DNA from: Clostridium sp. 'deep sea'
Lineage (GTDB): Bacteria; Bacillota; UBA994; PWPR01
Direction of reading: 5' to 3'
NCBI RefSeq assembly: GCF_014931565.1
Contig: NZ_CP063353.1
Span: 2,356,001-2,420,000 of the forward strand
Length of the DNA: 64,000 nucleotides
Shown: positions 36,732-45,028 of the stretch, piece by piece
How positions within the stretch are numbered: the stretch's first letter is position 1
Layout: every line of letters begins with the position of its first letter
Position numbers and translations under genes: made by a program
The notes under the pieces: model-generated
Seen by the model: the letters and a program-made list of their open reading frames with translations, nothing else
Database searches by the model: none
What the model was told of the DNA's origin: nothing

Positions 36732-38267
36732 TTAATTTTTCTTAAATGTTACTGCCGCTAGGTCTATTAACTCATCACTTCTTGCAGTGTAATTTATTCT
36801 TGTATTTATACCATAAATGTCACATTGCTGATAAAGGTTTACAAAGGGAGCATCAGCAAGAGCTTGTTGTATTAATTCATGATAAATATTTTCTCTATCG
36901 TCATTATTCATGGTTGAAAGAGCCAAATCTATTTGATTATCTACCCACTTATTTTTAGTTTCACTTACATCATATTGAGCCACTGGTTGACTGGTATGCA
37001 GAAAAGTCTGCAAGGTTGTACCTGCATCAAAGGTACTGCTTCCCCAACCAATTAGCCATAAATCTGCGTCTATGGTGCCTTTAATAATGCTAGTTACATA
37101 ACCTCCCCACTCCTCAAAAGTAAGCTCTACCTCTATACCTACTTCTTGTAGTTGAGCCTTAATAGCCTCTGCCACTTCTTTATCCATTAAATATCTACCT
37201 GAGGGCGATTTCATACGTATTTTTAAGTTTTTAGTGCCAGACTCTGCTAACAATTCTTTTGCTAATTGCGGATTATACTCATATCCCTTGATGTTTTCAT
37301 TAAATCCTAAATCGAAGTTACAGACTGGCTGAGTACTGCTTACTGCATTATTAGCAAGTATTTTTTTAATAATGATATCTTGATCTATGGCATAATTTAT
37401 TGCCTTACGCACATTAACATCTTTAACACTCTCGCGGCTAGTTGTAAAAGAGAGCATAATAAATCTGGTACTATTTACTTTTAAGGCTTGTAGGTTTTTA
37501 TTGTTATTAACTGTGTCTATTAAGTGTGGAGGTAGATTTGTTATAAGGTCAGCATCTCCACTTTGCAGGGCCATTACCCTAGCTGATGCCTCAGGAACTG
37601 GCTTAAATATAACCTCTTTTATAGCAGGACTACCATTCCAATACTGCTCATTTGCAGTCAATGAAATATGGTCATCTTTTACCCACTTATTAAATTTATA
37701 AGGCCCACTTCCTACCGGATTTAAAGCAAATTTCTCGCTACCTATTTCTTCTATATAAGATTTAGGCACAATCCTTAACTCTGCTAATCTTGTTAGTAAT
37801 ACAGGGTTAGGCTTATGGGTAATTATGACAAGCTGATTATCGTTTAGTACTTCAATTTTTTTAATGCTTTTATAATTACTAATTTTGGGGCTTTTATTAT
37901 TTGGATTTAGAATACGTTCAATTGAATACTTAACATCCTCTGCTGTAAGCACTATGCCATTATGAAATTGAATATCATCTCTAAGTTCAAATTGCCATGT
38001 GGTATCATTTATCATCTGCCATGATTTTGCTACCCTTGCTTGTATTTTCATGTTATTATCTCTAGCTAACAAAGTATCAAATATTTGATACTCAATATTA
38101 CTAGTAGGAGAATCAGAGTGTTTTGCTGGGTCAAGCGTTGTGGCATCTACCCCCTGTAAAATAGTTATGCTGTTTTTATTTTGTGGTGTTTGTTCAGCGT
38201 TAGAACAGCCTGCCAATAAAGCAATTAAAAGTATAACAACAGTAATTAGCTTTGCTAGTTTTTTCAT
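36732..38267 (-). CDS. Peptide-binding lipoprotein 4 (Phe T-box), family 5 SBP
   Basis: The protein has 511 residues with a lipoprotein signal (LLAGC) and the shared motifs ILQGVDATTLDPAKHSD, PVPEASARVMALQSGDAD, MDKEVAEAI and WLIGWGSSTFDAGTT. It is closer in its C-terminal region (ARSDELIDLA) to binding protein 5 than to 1-3. No permease gene follows. Its leader is a full Phe T-box followed by a second, Stem I-less T-box. Confidence 0.92.
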   Translation of the reverse strand: MKKLAKLITVVILLIALLAGCSNAEQTPQNKNSITILQGVDATTLDPAKHSDSPTSNIEYQIFDTLLARDNNMKIQARVAKSWQMINDTTWQFELRDDIQFHNGIVLTAEDVKYSIERILNPNNKSPKISNYKSIKKIEVLNDNQLVIITHKPNPVLLTRLAELRIVPKSYIEEIGSEKFALNPVGSGPYKFNKWVKDDHISLTANEQYWNGSPAIKEVIFKPVPEASARVMALQSGDADLITNLPPHLIDTVNNNKNLQALKVNSTRFIMLSFTTSRESVKDVNVRKAINYAIDQDIIIKKILANNAVSSTQPVCNFDLGFNENIKGYEYNPQLAKELLAESGTKNLKIRMKSPSGRYLMDKEVAEAIKAQLQEVGIEVELTFEEWGGYVTSIIKGTIDADLWLIGWGSSTFDAGTTLQTFLHTSQPVAQYDVSETKNKWVDNQIDLALSTMNNDDRENIYHELIQQALADAPFVNLYQQCDIYGINTRINYTARSDELIDLAAVTFKKN

Positions 38268-38346
38268 AAGTAACTCCTAAAAATATTTACAATTACTCAA
38301 TAAGCTTAAAAATAAGAGATTAACTAAATAGCCCTCATAGTAATAA

Positions 38347-38440
38347 AAAATCTGCCTCTTAATAAGAGGCAGATTTTATCCACGGTACCACTCTTGTTTC
38401 CTAATATTATTAGAATCTCAGTAGGATACAATTATTGCTA
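38347..38440 (-). promoter_or_regulatory. Truncated T-box 4a (antiterminator and terminator only)
   Basis: The T-box AGAGTGGTACCGTGG at about 38380-38395 is followed by the terminator stem ATCTGCCTC/GAGGCAGAT. No Stem I or specifier loop precedes it. It lies between full T-box 4b and binding protein 4 on the same transcript. Confidence 0.8.
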
Positions 38441-38490
38441 AACATGAGTTTTACCAAAGCCTTTTTATTAAAGAATTTATTATATAAACA

Positions 38491-38766
38491 AAAAAACCGC
38501 CTCTTAATTAAGAGACGGTTATTATATACCGTGGTACCACTCTTGTTCCTCACATCAAATAATGATGTTCAGCACTTTGTTAGATACAATCATATCCACT
38601 TCCCTATAACGGAGGAATCCCGTTTGCCCTACTTTTATTTCAAGCTTAAGCTCAAGGAGGAATTCACATAAAGCATTCACCACTGGATCTCACCATCCCA
38701 GCTCTCTTTAGGCTATTCTTTAAGCTACTAGTTCCTGTCAACGCCTTGGTTATTGTATTAGCCAAA
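38491..38766 (-). promoter_or_regulatory. T-box riboswitch 4b, specifier UUC (Phe)
   Basis: The T-box AGAGTGGTACCACGG lies at about 38529-38543 and the terminator at 38491-38520. Stem I has AGAGAGCUGGG. The lower helix AGGA/UCCU and upper helix (GCUUAAAG with CUUUAUGU, one mismatch) bracket GAA-UUC-C opposite ACTAGTA. The base after the specifier is C rather than the usual purine, a small deviation. Confidence 0.87.
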
Positions 38767-38795
38767 ACTATAACACGGTAATTTTTTTAAGTCAA
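38767..38795 (-). promoter_or_regulatory. Promoter of T-box 4
   Basis: TTGACT, 17-bp spacer, TATAGT. The spacer inverted repeat of modules 1-3 is absent. Confidence 0.72.
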
Positions 38796-38809
38796 GTTTT
38801 TTTTATAGA

Positions 38810-40360
38810 TTATTTTTTCCATTTTATGCTTTTAACATCTATTAGCTCATCACTTCGAGGTGAGAATTTAACTCTATCACTTACACCATATAGGTCTTTT
38901 TGCTGGTACAGATTTATAAAGGCACTGTCGTTATGAACCTGCTGAATTATATCGTAATAAATTTCAGCCCTTCTAACCTCTTCCATGGTCATTAATGCTT
39001 CTTCTAGTAAGCTATCTATATGATTATTAGTTTCTTTGCTTACCCGATAGTAGGCGGTTTTATTTGGCGTATAAAGCCACTGTTTAAGGGTTGTTCCGGC
39101 ATCAAAAGTACTACTGCCCCAACCAATAAGCCATACATCGGCATCCATTGTGCCACTAATTATTTTAGTTACATAAGTTCCAAATTCTTCAAATGTTAGC
39201 TCTACTTCTATGCCAACAGCCTCAAGCTGCAATTTTACAGCTTCTGCTACTTCCTTATCCATTAAGTATCTCCCAGAAGGAGATTTCATAGTAATTTTTA
39301 AACCCTTTTCATAGCCAGCATCTTTAAGAAGTTGTTTTGCCTTTTGGGGATTATAATCTATTTCAGTAAGATTATTATTAAATCCAAGATCAAACTTACT
39401 AATTATTTGATCACTTTTTACTGCTGATTTTTCTAGTATGTTATTTATGATACTTTGTTTGTCGATGGCATAGTTTAGAGCCTGCCTTACTCTAATATCT
39501 TTAACATTTTTACGATTTGTAGTTATGCTCATAAACATTACTCTAGTACTATCTACACTTACACTATCTACTCCAGCTGACTGCTTTAGCTCTGTTACCT
39601 GATGGGGTGGTAAATTTGTTATAATATCAGCTTCTTTAGCCCTTAACGACATTACTCTGGCTGATGATTCTGGCACTGGTTTAAATACTACTTCTTTAAT
39701 CTCAGGGCAGCCATCCCAGTACTGCTCATATGCAACTAAGTTAATAAATTCATCTCTTTGCCACTCTTTTAATTTATAGGGCCCACTGCCTATGGGTTTA
39801 ACTGCAAACTGCTCATTACCAACCTCTTGTAAGTATTTTTTGGGTACAATTCTTAAGTCGGACAATCTACTTAACAGTACTGGATAAGGCTGCTTAGTTT
39901 TTATTATTATGCTATTGTTTTCTTCTAAAATTACATCCTTAATGATATTATAATGGCTCATTCTAGGGCTTTTATTTTTAGGATCTATTATTCTTTCTAT
40001 AGAAAACTTAACATCTTCTGCTGTTAATGTTTCTCCATTATGGAATTTTACATCATCTCTAATTGTTAGTTTCCAGGTAGTGTCATTTATCATTTTCCAT
40101 GAGTTTGCTATACTAGGCTTTAAATGCATATCCGAACTACGCTTAATGAGTGTATCAAATATTTGATACTCAACATTGCTGCTAGGTGTATCTGAGTGCA
40201 TTGCAGGATCTAAACTCGTTGCATCTACGCCTTGCAGTATTATTAAGGGTTGATTTTGATTATCTACACTTGTTGCTTCATTACCACAGGCACTTAAAAT
40301 GGTTACGAACAATGTTATTGCTATTAATACTTTAAGTCTTTTTATTTTTAATGTTTTCAT
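38810..40360 (-). CDS. Peptide-binding lipoprotein 5 (Tyr T-box), family 5 SBP
   Basis: The protein has 516 residues with a lipoprotein signal (ILSAC) and the shared motifs ILQGVDATSLDPAMHSD, PVPESSARVMSLRAKEAD, MDKEVAEAV and WLIGWGSSTFDAGTT. The RBS GGAGG precedes the ATG. Only 14 bp separate its stop from the -35 element of the next T-box promoter, and there is no own terminator. The leader has a UAC (Tyr) specifier plus a second Stem I-less T-box. Confidence 0.92.
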   Translation of the reverse strand: MKTLKIKRLKVLIAITLFVTILSACGNEATSVDNQNQPLIILQGVDATSLDPAMHSDTPSSNVEYQIFDTLIKRSSDMHLKPSIANSWKMINDTTWKLTIRDDVKFHNGETLTAEDVKFSIERIIDPKNKSPRMSHYNIIKDVILEENNSIIIKTKQPYPVLLSRLSDLRIVPKKYLQEVGNEQFAVKPIGSGPYKLKEWQRDEFINLVAYEQYWDGCPEIKEVVFKPVPESSARVMSLRAKEADIITNLPPHQVTELKQSAGVDSVSVDSTRVMFMSITTNRKNVKDIRVRQALNYAIDKQSIINNILEKSAVKSDQIISKFDLGFNNNLTEIDYNPQKAKQLLKDAGYEKGLKITMKSPSGRYLMDKEVAEAVKLQLEAVGIEVELTFEEFGTYVTKIISGTMDADVWLIGWGSSTFDAGTTLKQWLYTPNKTAYYRVSKETNNHIDSLLEEALMTMEEVRRAEIYYDIIQQVHNDSAFINLYQQKDLYGVSDRVKFSPRSDELIDVKSIKWKK

Positions 40361-40466
40361 AGCTCTGGCCTCCTAAACCCTTACACTTATATTTATTATT
40401 TTTAATAGTGATATTATTACTTAGTTTATTAAATTTATTGTTATTATAATAATAATCGGATTCCAT
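40332..40466 (-). CDS. Upstream ORF (Tyr-rich start) overlapping binding protein 5
   Basis: A 44-codon ORF begins MESDYYYNNNKF after AAAGGAGAG, between the T-box 5a terminator and the SBP, and overlaps the SBP start by 29 bases. Three consecutive Tyr codons match the Tyr specifier of this module. A role as leader peptide is a hypothesis. The composition is also what AT-rich non-coding DNA can give. Confidence 0.4.
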   Translation of the reverse strand: MESDYYYNNNKFNKLSNNITIKNNKYKCKGLGGQSYENIKNKKT

Positions 40467-40493
40467 ATAATCACTCTCCTTTGCTTTAAAACA

Positions 40494-40600
40494 AAAACCC
40501 GTCTCTTTGAAGAGACGGGTTATCCGCGGTACCACTCTATTTCTATCCTATTTTTATAGGTATAGCACTTTATTGAATAATAAATTAGCTAAGTTTTTTG
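40494..40600 (-). promoter_or_regulatory. Truncated T-box 5a (Stem III, antiterminator and terminator)
   Basis: The T-box AGAGTGGTACCGCGG at about 40524-40538 is followed by ACCCGTCTCT/AGAGACGGGT. A Stem III-like hairpin (CCTATAAAAATAGG) precedes it, but no specifier-bearing Stem I does. Confidence 0.8.
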
Positions 40601-40627
40601 GGTGGAAAATTGCTTTTTGATAATAAA

Positions 40628-40890
40628 AAAAACCGTCTCTATGTAAGAGACGGATTATTTCCGTGGTACCACCCTTATTTTAACCCATAGGGTTAACACT
40701 TAGCAGAATACTATTATATTCAGGCCATGTTAACGGTTGACGACCGTTCACCCTACTAAGTATTTCAGGCTTAAGCTCCAAGGTGTATTCGTTAATAATA
40801 GGAAGCACTGGTTCTCACCATTCCAGCTCTCTTTAGCTATATTATTAATTACTAGTCCTTATCTTGGCTTTTTGTTATTACGTTTTTAGC
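40628..40890 (-). promoter_or_regulatory. T-box riboswitch 5b, specifier UAC (Tyr)
   Basis: The T-box AGGGTGGTACCACGG lies at about 40661-40675 and the terminator ACCGTCTC/GAGACGG at 40630-40655. Stem I has AGAGAGCUGG. The lower helix AAGG/CCUU and a long upper helix (AUUAAUAA with UUAUUAAC) bracket GAA-UAC-A opposite ACTAGTA. It responds to uncharged tRNA-Tyr by inference. Confidence 0.9.
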
Positions 40891-40919
40891 AATATAACAT
40901 TACTCTTTTATTTTGTCAA
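40891..40919 (-). promoter_or_regulatory. Promoter of T-box 5
   Basis: TTGACA, 17-bp spacer, TATATT. No spacer inverted repeat. Confidence 0.75.
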
Positions 40920-40967
40920 TACTATTTTAGCTATTATGTATTTTAAAGTAACCAGTCTATGAGTAAA

Positions 40968-40990
40968 GCACTTGCTAAAAGAGCAAGTGC
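40968..40990 (-). terminator. Hairpin downstream of the second opp operon
   Basis: GCACTTGCT-CTTTT-AGCAAGTGC lies 114 bp after the OppF stop. The following U-tract is weak (TTTACTC), so termination may be partial. Confidence 0.45.
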
Positions 40991-41103
40991 TGTTATTAAC
41001 ATTTTAGGTAAAACAAGCTTATACATAGCAATGCAAATTGCCACAAATTCTTTAAAGTTAATAGTCTTTTTTTCATTTTTATTATTAGCTTTATTAAACA
41101 TAA

Positions 41104-42090
41104 TTACTGATCCAAATGGCAGTGATAATAGTGGCTTTCACTAAGTTTAGTCTGCTTAGGAATTTCTTTAGAACATATATCCATAGCATAGGGACATCTC
41201 GTGTGAAATTTGCAGCCTGTCGGTGGATTTGCAGGACTTGGTACATCGCCTTGTAAAATAATACGCTCTTTTTTTTGGGTAATATCAATTACTGGCATTG
41301 CAGACAGTAATACCTTAGTATAGGGGTGTTTAGGGTTATTAAATAACTCTTCGCTTGTGCCTACCTCTACAAATGATCCCAAGTACATTACTGCTATTTT
41401 GTCACAAAAATATTTAATTACCCCTAAATCATGAGAGATAAACAAATATGTTAAATCCATTTTTTCTTTTAAATCCTGCAATAACATTAAAATTTGAGCC
41501 TGAACAGAAACATCTAACGCTGCTATAGGCTCGTCTCCAATGATAAACTGGGGATTAAGGGCTAACGAACGTGCTATACTTATTCTTTGACGCTGGCCAC
41601 CACTAAACTCATGAGGATATTTTTTAATATTAGATGAAGGCAAACCACATAGCTCTAGTAACTCTCTTGCTCTGTTTAAAGCCTCTGTTTTAGAAGCAAG
41701 CTTATGGCATATTAAACCCTCAGAGATAATAGCCCCCACGTTCATACGAGGGTCTAACGAAGCAAAGGGGTCCTGAAAAATAATTTGCATATCCTTTCTT
41801 AAATTTCTCATTTCTTGCTTATTGATTGCTACTTTTTTCTCCACATCGTAAAGGGTTTTACCATTAAACTTTACTGAACCCTGAGTAGGGTTTAAAAGGT
41901 TAAGTATTGTTCTACCTGTAGTAGATTTTCCGCATCCTGACTCTCCAACAAGTCCGTAAATTTCTCCCTTATTAATGTTAAAACTTACTCCATCTACGGC
42001 CTTAACTTCACCAATTTTTTTTGAGAATACCCCACCTGTTATAGGGAAATATTTTTTTAGATTTTTAACCTCAACTAAAGCTTTACTCAT
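41104..42090 (-). CDS. oppF: Peptide ABC transporter ATP-binding protein, OppF type (second operon)
   Basis: The protein has 328 residues with Walker [10 protein letters not shown], signature SGGQRQR, Walker B FIIGDEP (IGDEP rather than the common LADEP/CDEP) and switch FISHDLGVIKYF. The C-terminal CKFHTRCPYAMDIC motif is present. It overlaps oppD by eight bases. It is the last gene of the non-T-box opp operon and lies just upstream of the T-box array. Confidence 0.95.
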   Translation of the reverse strand: MSKALVEVKNLKKYFPITGGVFSKKIGEVKAVDGVSFNINKGEIYGLVGESGCGKSTTGRTILNLLNPTQGSVKFNGKTLYDVEKKVAINKQEMRNLRKDMQIIFQDPFASLDPRMNVGAIISEGLICHKLASKTEALNRARELLELCGLPSSNIKKYPHEFSGGQRQRISIARSLALNPQFIIGDEPIAALDVSVQAQILMLLQDLKEKMDLTYLFISHDLGVIKYFCDKIAVMYLGSFVEVGTSEELFNNPKHPYTKVLLSAMPVIDITQKKERIILQGDVPSPANPPTGCKFHTRCPYAMDICSKEIPKQTKLSESHYYHCHLDQ

Positions 42091-43078
42091 TTCCTAGGCC
42101 TCCTTGATCCATTAACCAACAACGCACACTATGATTTTTTTTATAATTTTTTAGCTCTGGCATCTCTACCAAGCATTTATCTTGACAATAATCACAGCGA
42201 GGAGCAAAGGCACAGCCCTTTGGCATGTTTAAAGGGGACGGAACCATACCCTTTATACAACGCAATTTTTCGCTACGGCTAAGGGTATCAGGACGTGAGG
42301 CTAACAGCCCTTTTGTATACGGGTGCTGGGGATTAGTAAAAAGATTATATGTATCTGCTTTTTCTACAATTTTTCCGGCATACATTACCACTACTTTATC
42401 CGCCATTTCTGCTATTACTCCCAGATCATGAGTAATAAACATTATAGACATATCTAGTTGATCTTTTAGCTGTCTTATTAAGTCTAAAACCTGGGCTTGA
42501 ATAGTTACATCTAAGGCTGTTGTAGGTTCATCTGCTATTAATAACTTAGGTTTGCAGCTCAAGGCCATGGCAATCATTACACGCTGCCGCATACCACCAG
42601 ATAACTGATGGGGATATTCATTTATGATTTGCTCGGCTCTTGGTATTCCTACCAGGTTAAGTAATTCAATACATCTTTCTTTATTTTCAGAGCTTTTTAG
42701 CTTTATATTTTGATGAATATCTAGTGTTTCTCCTATTTGCTCACCTATTCTTAATACAGGGTTAAGGGCTGTCATAGGCTCTTGAAAAATCATGGCAATA
42801 TCATTACCTCTAATGCTCTGCATTTCATACTCACTTAACGTTACAATGTCTTGGCCATTAAATTCAATGCTGCCCTCTTCTATAAAACCATTTTCTTTAG
42901 GCAATAGTTTCATTATTGATAAGCTAGTAACAGATTTTCCGCAACCTGACTCTCCTACAACTCCTAAAACTTTGCCCTCTTCTATATCTATATCTACGCC
43001 ATTTACAGCAACTACTTTACCTTCGGAGGTATTAAAGCTAGTAACTAAGTTTCTCATTTTTAGTATATTAACACTCAT
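42083..43078 (-). CDS. oppD: Peptide ABC transporter ATP-binding protein, OppD type (second operon)
   Basis: The protein has 331 residues with Walker [10 protein letters not shown] (last position Val instead of Thr, common in OppD), signature SGGMRQR, Walker B LLIADEP and [11 protein letters not shown]. The C-terminal [14 protein letters not shown] cysteines are present. Eleven bases separate it from oppC. Confidence 0.95.
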   Translation of the reverse strand: MSVNILKMRNLVTSFNTSEGKVVAVNGVDIDIEEGKVLGVVGESGCGKSVTSLSIMKLLPKENGFIEEGSIEFNGQDIVTLSEYEMQSIRGNDIAMIFQEPMTALNPVLRIGEQIGETLDIHQNIKLKSSENKERCIELLNLVGIPRAEQIINEYPHQLSGGMRQRVMIAMALSCKPKLLIADEPTTALDVTIQAQVLDLIRQLKDQLDMSIMFITHDLGVIAEMADKVVVMYAGKIVEKADTYNLFTNPQHPYTKGLLASRPDTLSRSEKLRCIKGMVPSPLNMPKGCAFAPRCDYCQDKCLVEMPELKNYKKNHSVRCWLMDQGGLGNE

Positions 43079-43089
43079 TTTTTAGCCTC

Positions 43090-43983
43090 CTAGCGCTTTA
43101 ATTTAGGGTCGAGGGCGTCTCTTAGCCCGTCTCCAAAGATATTTATTGATAAAACTGTAATAAAGATTAGTATACCAGGGGGAACCCATAACCAAGGGTG
43201 TTTTGTTAAAGACCTAAAGCTTTCTGCAGATCTTAACATATTTCCCCAGCTAGGCTGCGGTGGCTTTACACCCAACCCAAGATAACTCAAGCCAGCCTCA
43301 CTTAGTATTCCTCCTGCTATACCTAAAGTTACATAAACAATAATAACAGCAATAGCATTTGGTAAAATATGACTAACAATAATATGCTTTGTTTTTAGTC
43401 CTAAAGCCCTAGCTGCTTCAACAAATTCTCGCTCTTTAATAGATAGTATTTCAGCTCTTACTATTCTTGCCAGGCTCGGCCAGCTAAGTAACCCTGTAAC
43501 AACCATAACGGTATAGATACTTTGACCTATCATAGAGGCAATTACAATGGCCATTAAAAAGAATGGGAAACACATAATTATATCTACTAACCTCATAATT
43601 ACATTGTCTATCCACCCACCGTAATAGCCAGAGATTGAACCAAGAACAACTCCTATTATCATGGCAATTGAGGTAGCAACTAAACCTACACTAAGTGATG
43701 CTCTTGCTCCATAAATTAATCGAGTTAAAACATCTCGACCTAGTTCATCTGTTCCTAAAAGATGATCTTTACTCGGTGGCAAATATCTACTGTCTGGATG
43801 TACAGCATCTCTTTCATATTTAGTTATAAAAGGTGCAAATATAGCAATTAATACTAATAAACTTAATATAGCTAAAGCTAATAAAGCCATTTTATTTTTT
43901 TTAATTCTCTTAAAACCAATTGCCCAAGGAGACAAGCCATGTTCTATGGGTATTGATTTTTTAGTATCTAGTTTTACACTCAT
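43090..43983 (-). CDS. oppC: Peptide ABC transporter permease, OppC type (second operon)
   Basis: A 297-residue permease with the N-terminal LLGTDELGRDVLTRLIYGAR segment, about six helices and the EAA loop EFVEAARALGLKTKHIIVSH. It lies between oppB and oppD with short gaps, so it belongs to a single transcript with the upstream binding protein gene. Confidence 0.94.
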   Translation of the reverse strand: MSVKLDTKKSIPIEHGLSPWAIGFKRIKKNKMALLALAILSLLVLIAIFAPFITKYERDAVHPDSRYLPPSKDHLLGTDELGRDVLTRLIYGARASLSVGLVATSIAMIIGVVLGSISGYYGGWIDNVIMRLVDIIMCFPFFLMAIVIASMIGQSIYTVMVVTGLLSWPSLARIVRAEILSIKEREFVEAARALGLKTKHIIVSHILPNAIAVIIVYVTLGIAGGILSEAGLSYLGLGVKPPQPSWGNMLRSAESFRSLTKHPWLWVPPGILIFITVLSINIFGDGLRDALDPKLKR

Positions 43984-43995
43984 AACTTATCCTCC

Positions 43996-44964
43996 TTAAT
44001 CATATCTTATGCGAGGGTCTACAAAGGCATATAAGATATCCGCTAACACATTGGCAAGAAGCAACACTAAGGCCAACACCATAGTACCTGCCATAACTAC
44101 AGGGTAGTCTCTATTAGAAATTGCTTGAAAAACCATGGTGCCCATGCCTGGCCATTTAAATACCCGTTCAGTTAAAACTGCTCCAGATAAAAGACCAGCT
44201 AAAGACAGGCTCAAAATAGTTACAATTGGTATTAATGCATTTCTTAAAGCATGTTTATAAATAACCACTCTTTCAGATAAACCTTTGGCTCTAGCAGTTC
44301 GTATATAGTCTTGCCTAACCACCTCTAACATGGCTGATCTAGTATATCTCATACGACCAGCTATTTGAATAAAGGTTAAAACAGTTATTGGTAAAACCAT
44401 ATAGCTAAGTCTGTCCATCAACAACCTAATACCGGTATAACCACTCTTTATGGTTGACATACCGGAGAGCTGAAATATGCCTAAATCAAAGGCAACATAT
44501 TTAACCAATAACAACGCAAAGAAAAATGCAGGTATCGATATACCAATAAATGCTAAGAGGGTCGCTAAATAATCAAAGATTGAATACTGCTTAGTGGCAG
44601 ATATTACCCCCAAAGGAATTGCGATGATAGTGCTTAAAATAAGGGCTGGTATTGATAATAACAAAGTATTTCTTAAACGCCTCTTTATTAAATTACTAAC
44701 TGGTTCGTGAGAGTGAATAGAATAGCCTAAATTTCCTACGGCTAACTCCTTAGTCCATTTAAAGTACTTAACAGGCAACGGGTCATAATAACCTACTGCC
44801 CTTAACATATTTTCATAATCTTCACTTGTTTTTATAATTTGAGGTGAAATCATATGCGAATAGGGATCTCCAGGGGCCAGATGCACCAAAGAGAATATTA
44901 TTACTGAAATACCAATTAACACTGGTATAGTTAATAAAATACGCTTTAGAATATAAGTTCTCAT
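43996..44964 (-). CDS. oppB: Peptide ABC transporter permease, OppB type (second operon)
   Basis: A 322-residue permease with the family start (ILLTIPVLIGISVIIFSLVH, LAPGDPY), LGYSIHSHEPV and the EAA loop QDYIRTARAKGLSERVVIYKH. It is preceded by a strong stem-loop after the binding-protein gene. Confidence 0.94.
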   Translation of the reverse strand: MRTYILKRILLTIPVLIGISVIIFSLVHLAPGDPYSHMISPQIIKTSEDYENMLRAVGYYDPLPVKYFKWTKELAVGNLGYSIHSHEPVSNLIKRRLRNTLLLSIPALILSTIIAIPLGVISATKQYSIFDYLATLLAFIGISIPAFFFALLLVKYVAFDLGIFQLSGMSTIKSGYTGIRLLMDRLSYMVLPITVLTFIQIAGRMRYTRSAMLEVVRQDYIRTARAKGLSERVVIYKHALRNALIPIVTILSLSLAGLLSGAVLTERVFKWPGMGTMVFQAISNRDYPVVMAGTMVLALVLLLANVLADILYAFVDPRIRYD

Positions 44965-44988
44965 TTTTATTCTCCTCTCGTTGTATTT

Positions 44989-45018
44989 ACACCAGCAATA
45001 CCCTAGTATTGCTGGTGT
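44989..45018 (-). promoter_or_regulatory. Intercistronic stem-loop between binding protein 6 and oppB
   Basis: A perfect 13-bp stem (ACACCAGCAATAC / GTATTGCTGGTGT) with a four-base loop and no U-run after it on the minus strand. Such structures commonly protect the binding-protein message, giving more receptor than permease (inference). Confidence 0.6.
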
Positions 45019-45028
45019 ATTTTTAACT

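Noticed and set aside
32104-40890. Alternative specifier reading one codon earlier (Asn, Glu, Glu, Glu, Glu)
   Set aside because: It would place the specifier inside the conserved GAA part of the loop and leave an extra triplet before the lower helix. Helices in module 3 (GUUUG/CAAAC above, AGGG/CUCU below) fix the register, which then gives five consistent hydrophobic codons.
40959-41144. 61-residue plus-strand ORF beginning MSKALAKRASAV
   Set aside because: Its start is the hairpin downstream of oppF and there is no RBS. It is opposite to transcription and overlaps the oppF end. Probably spurious.
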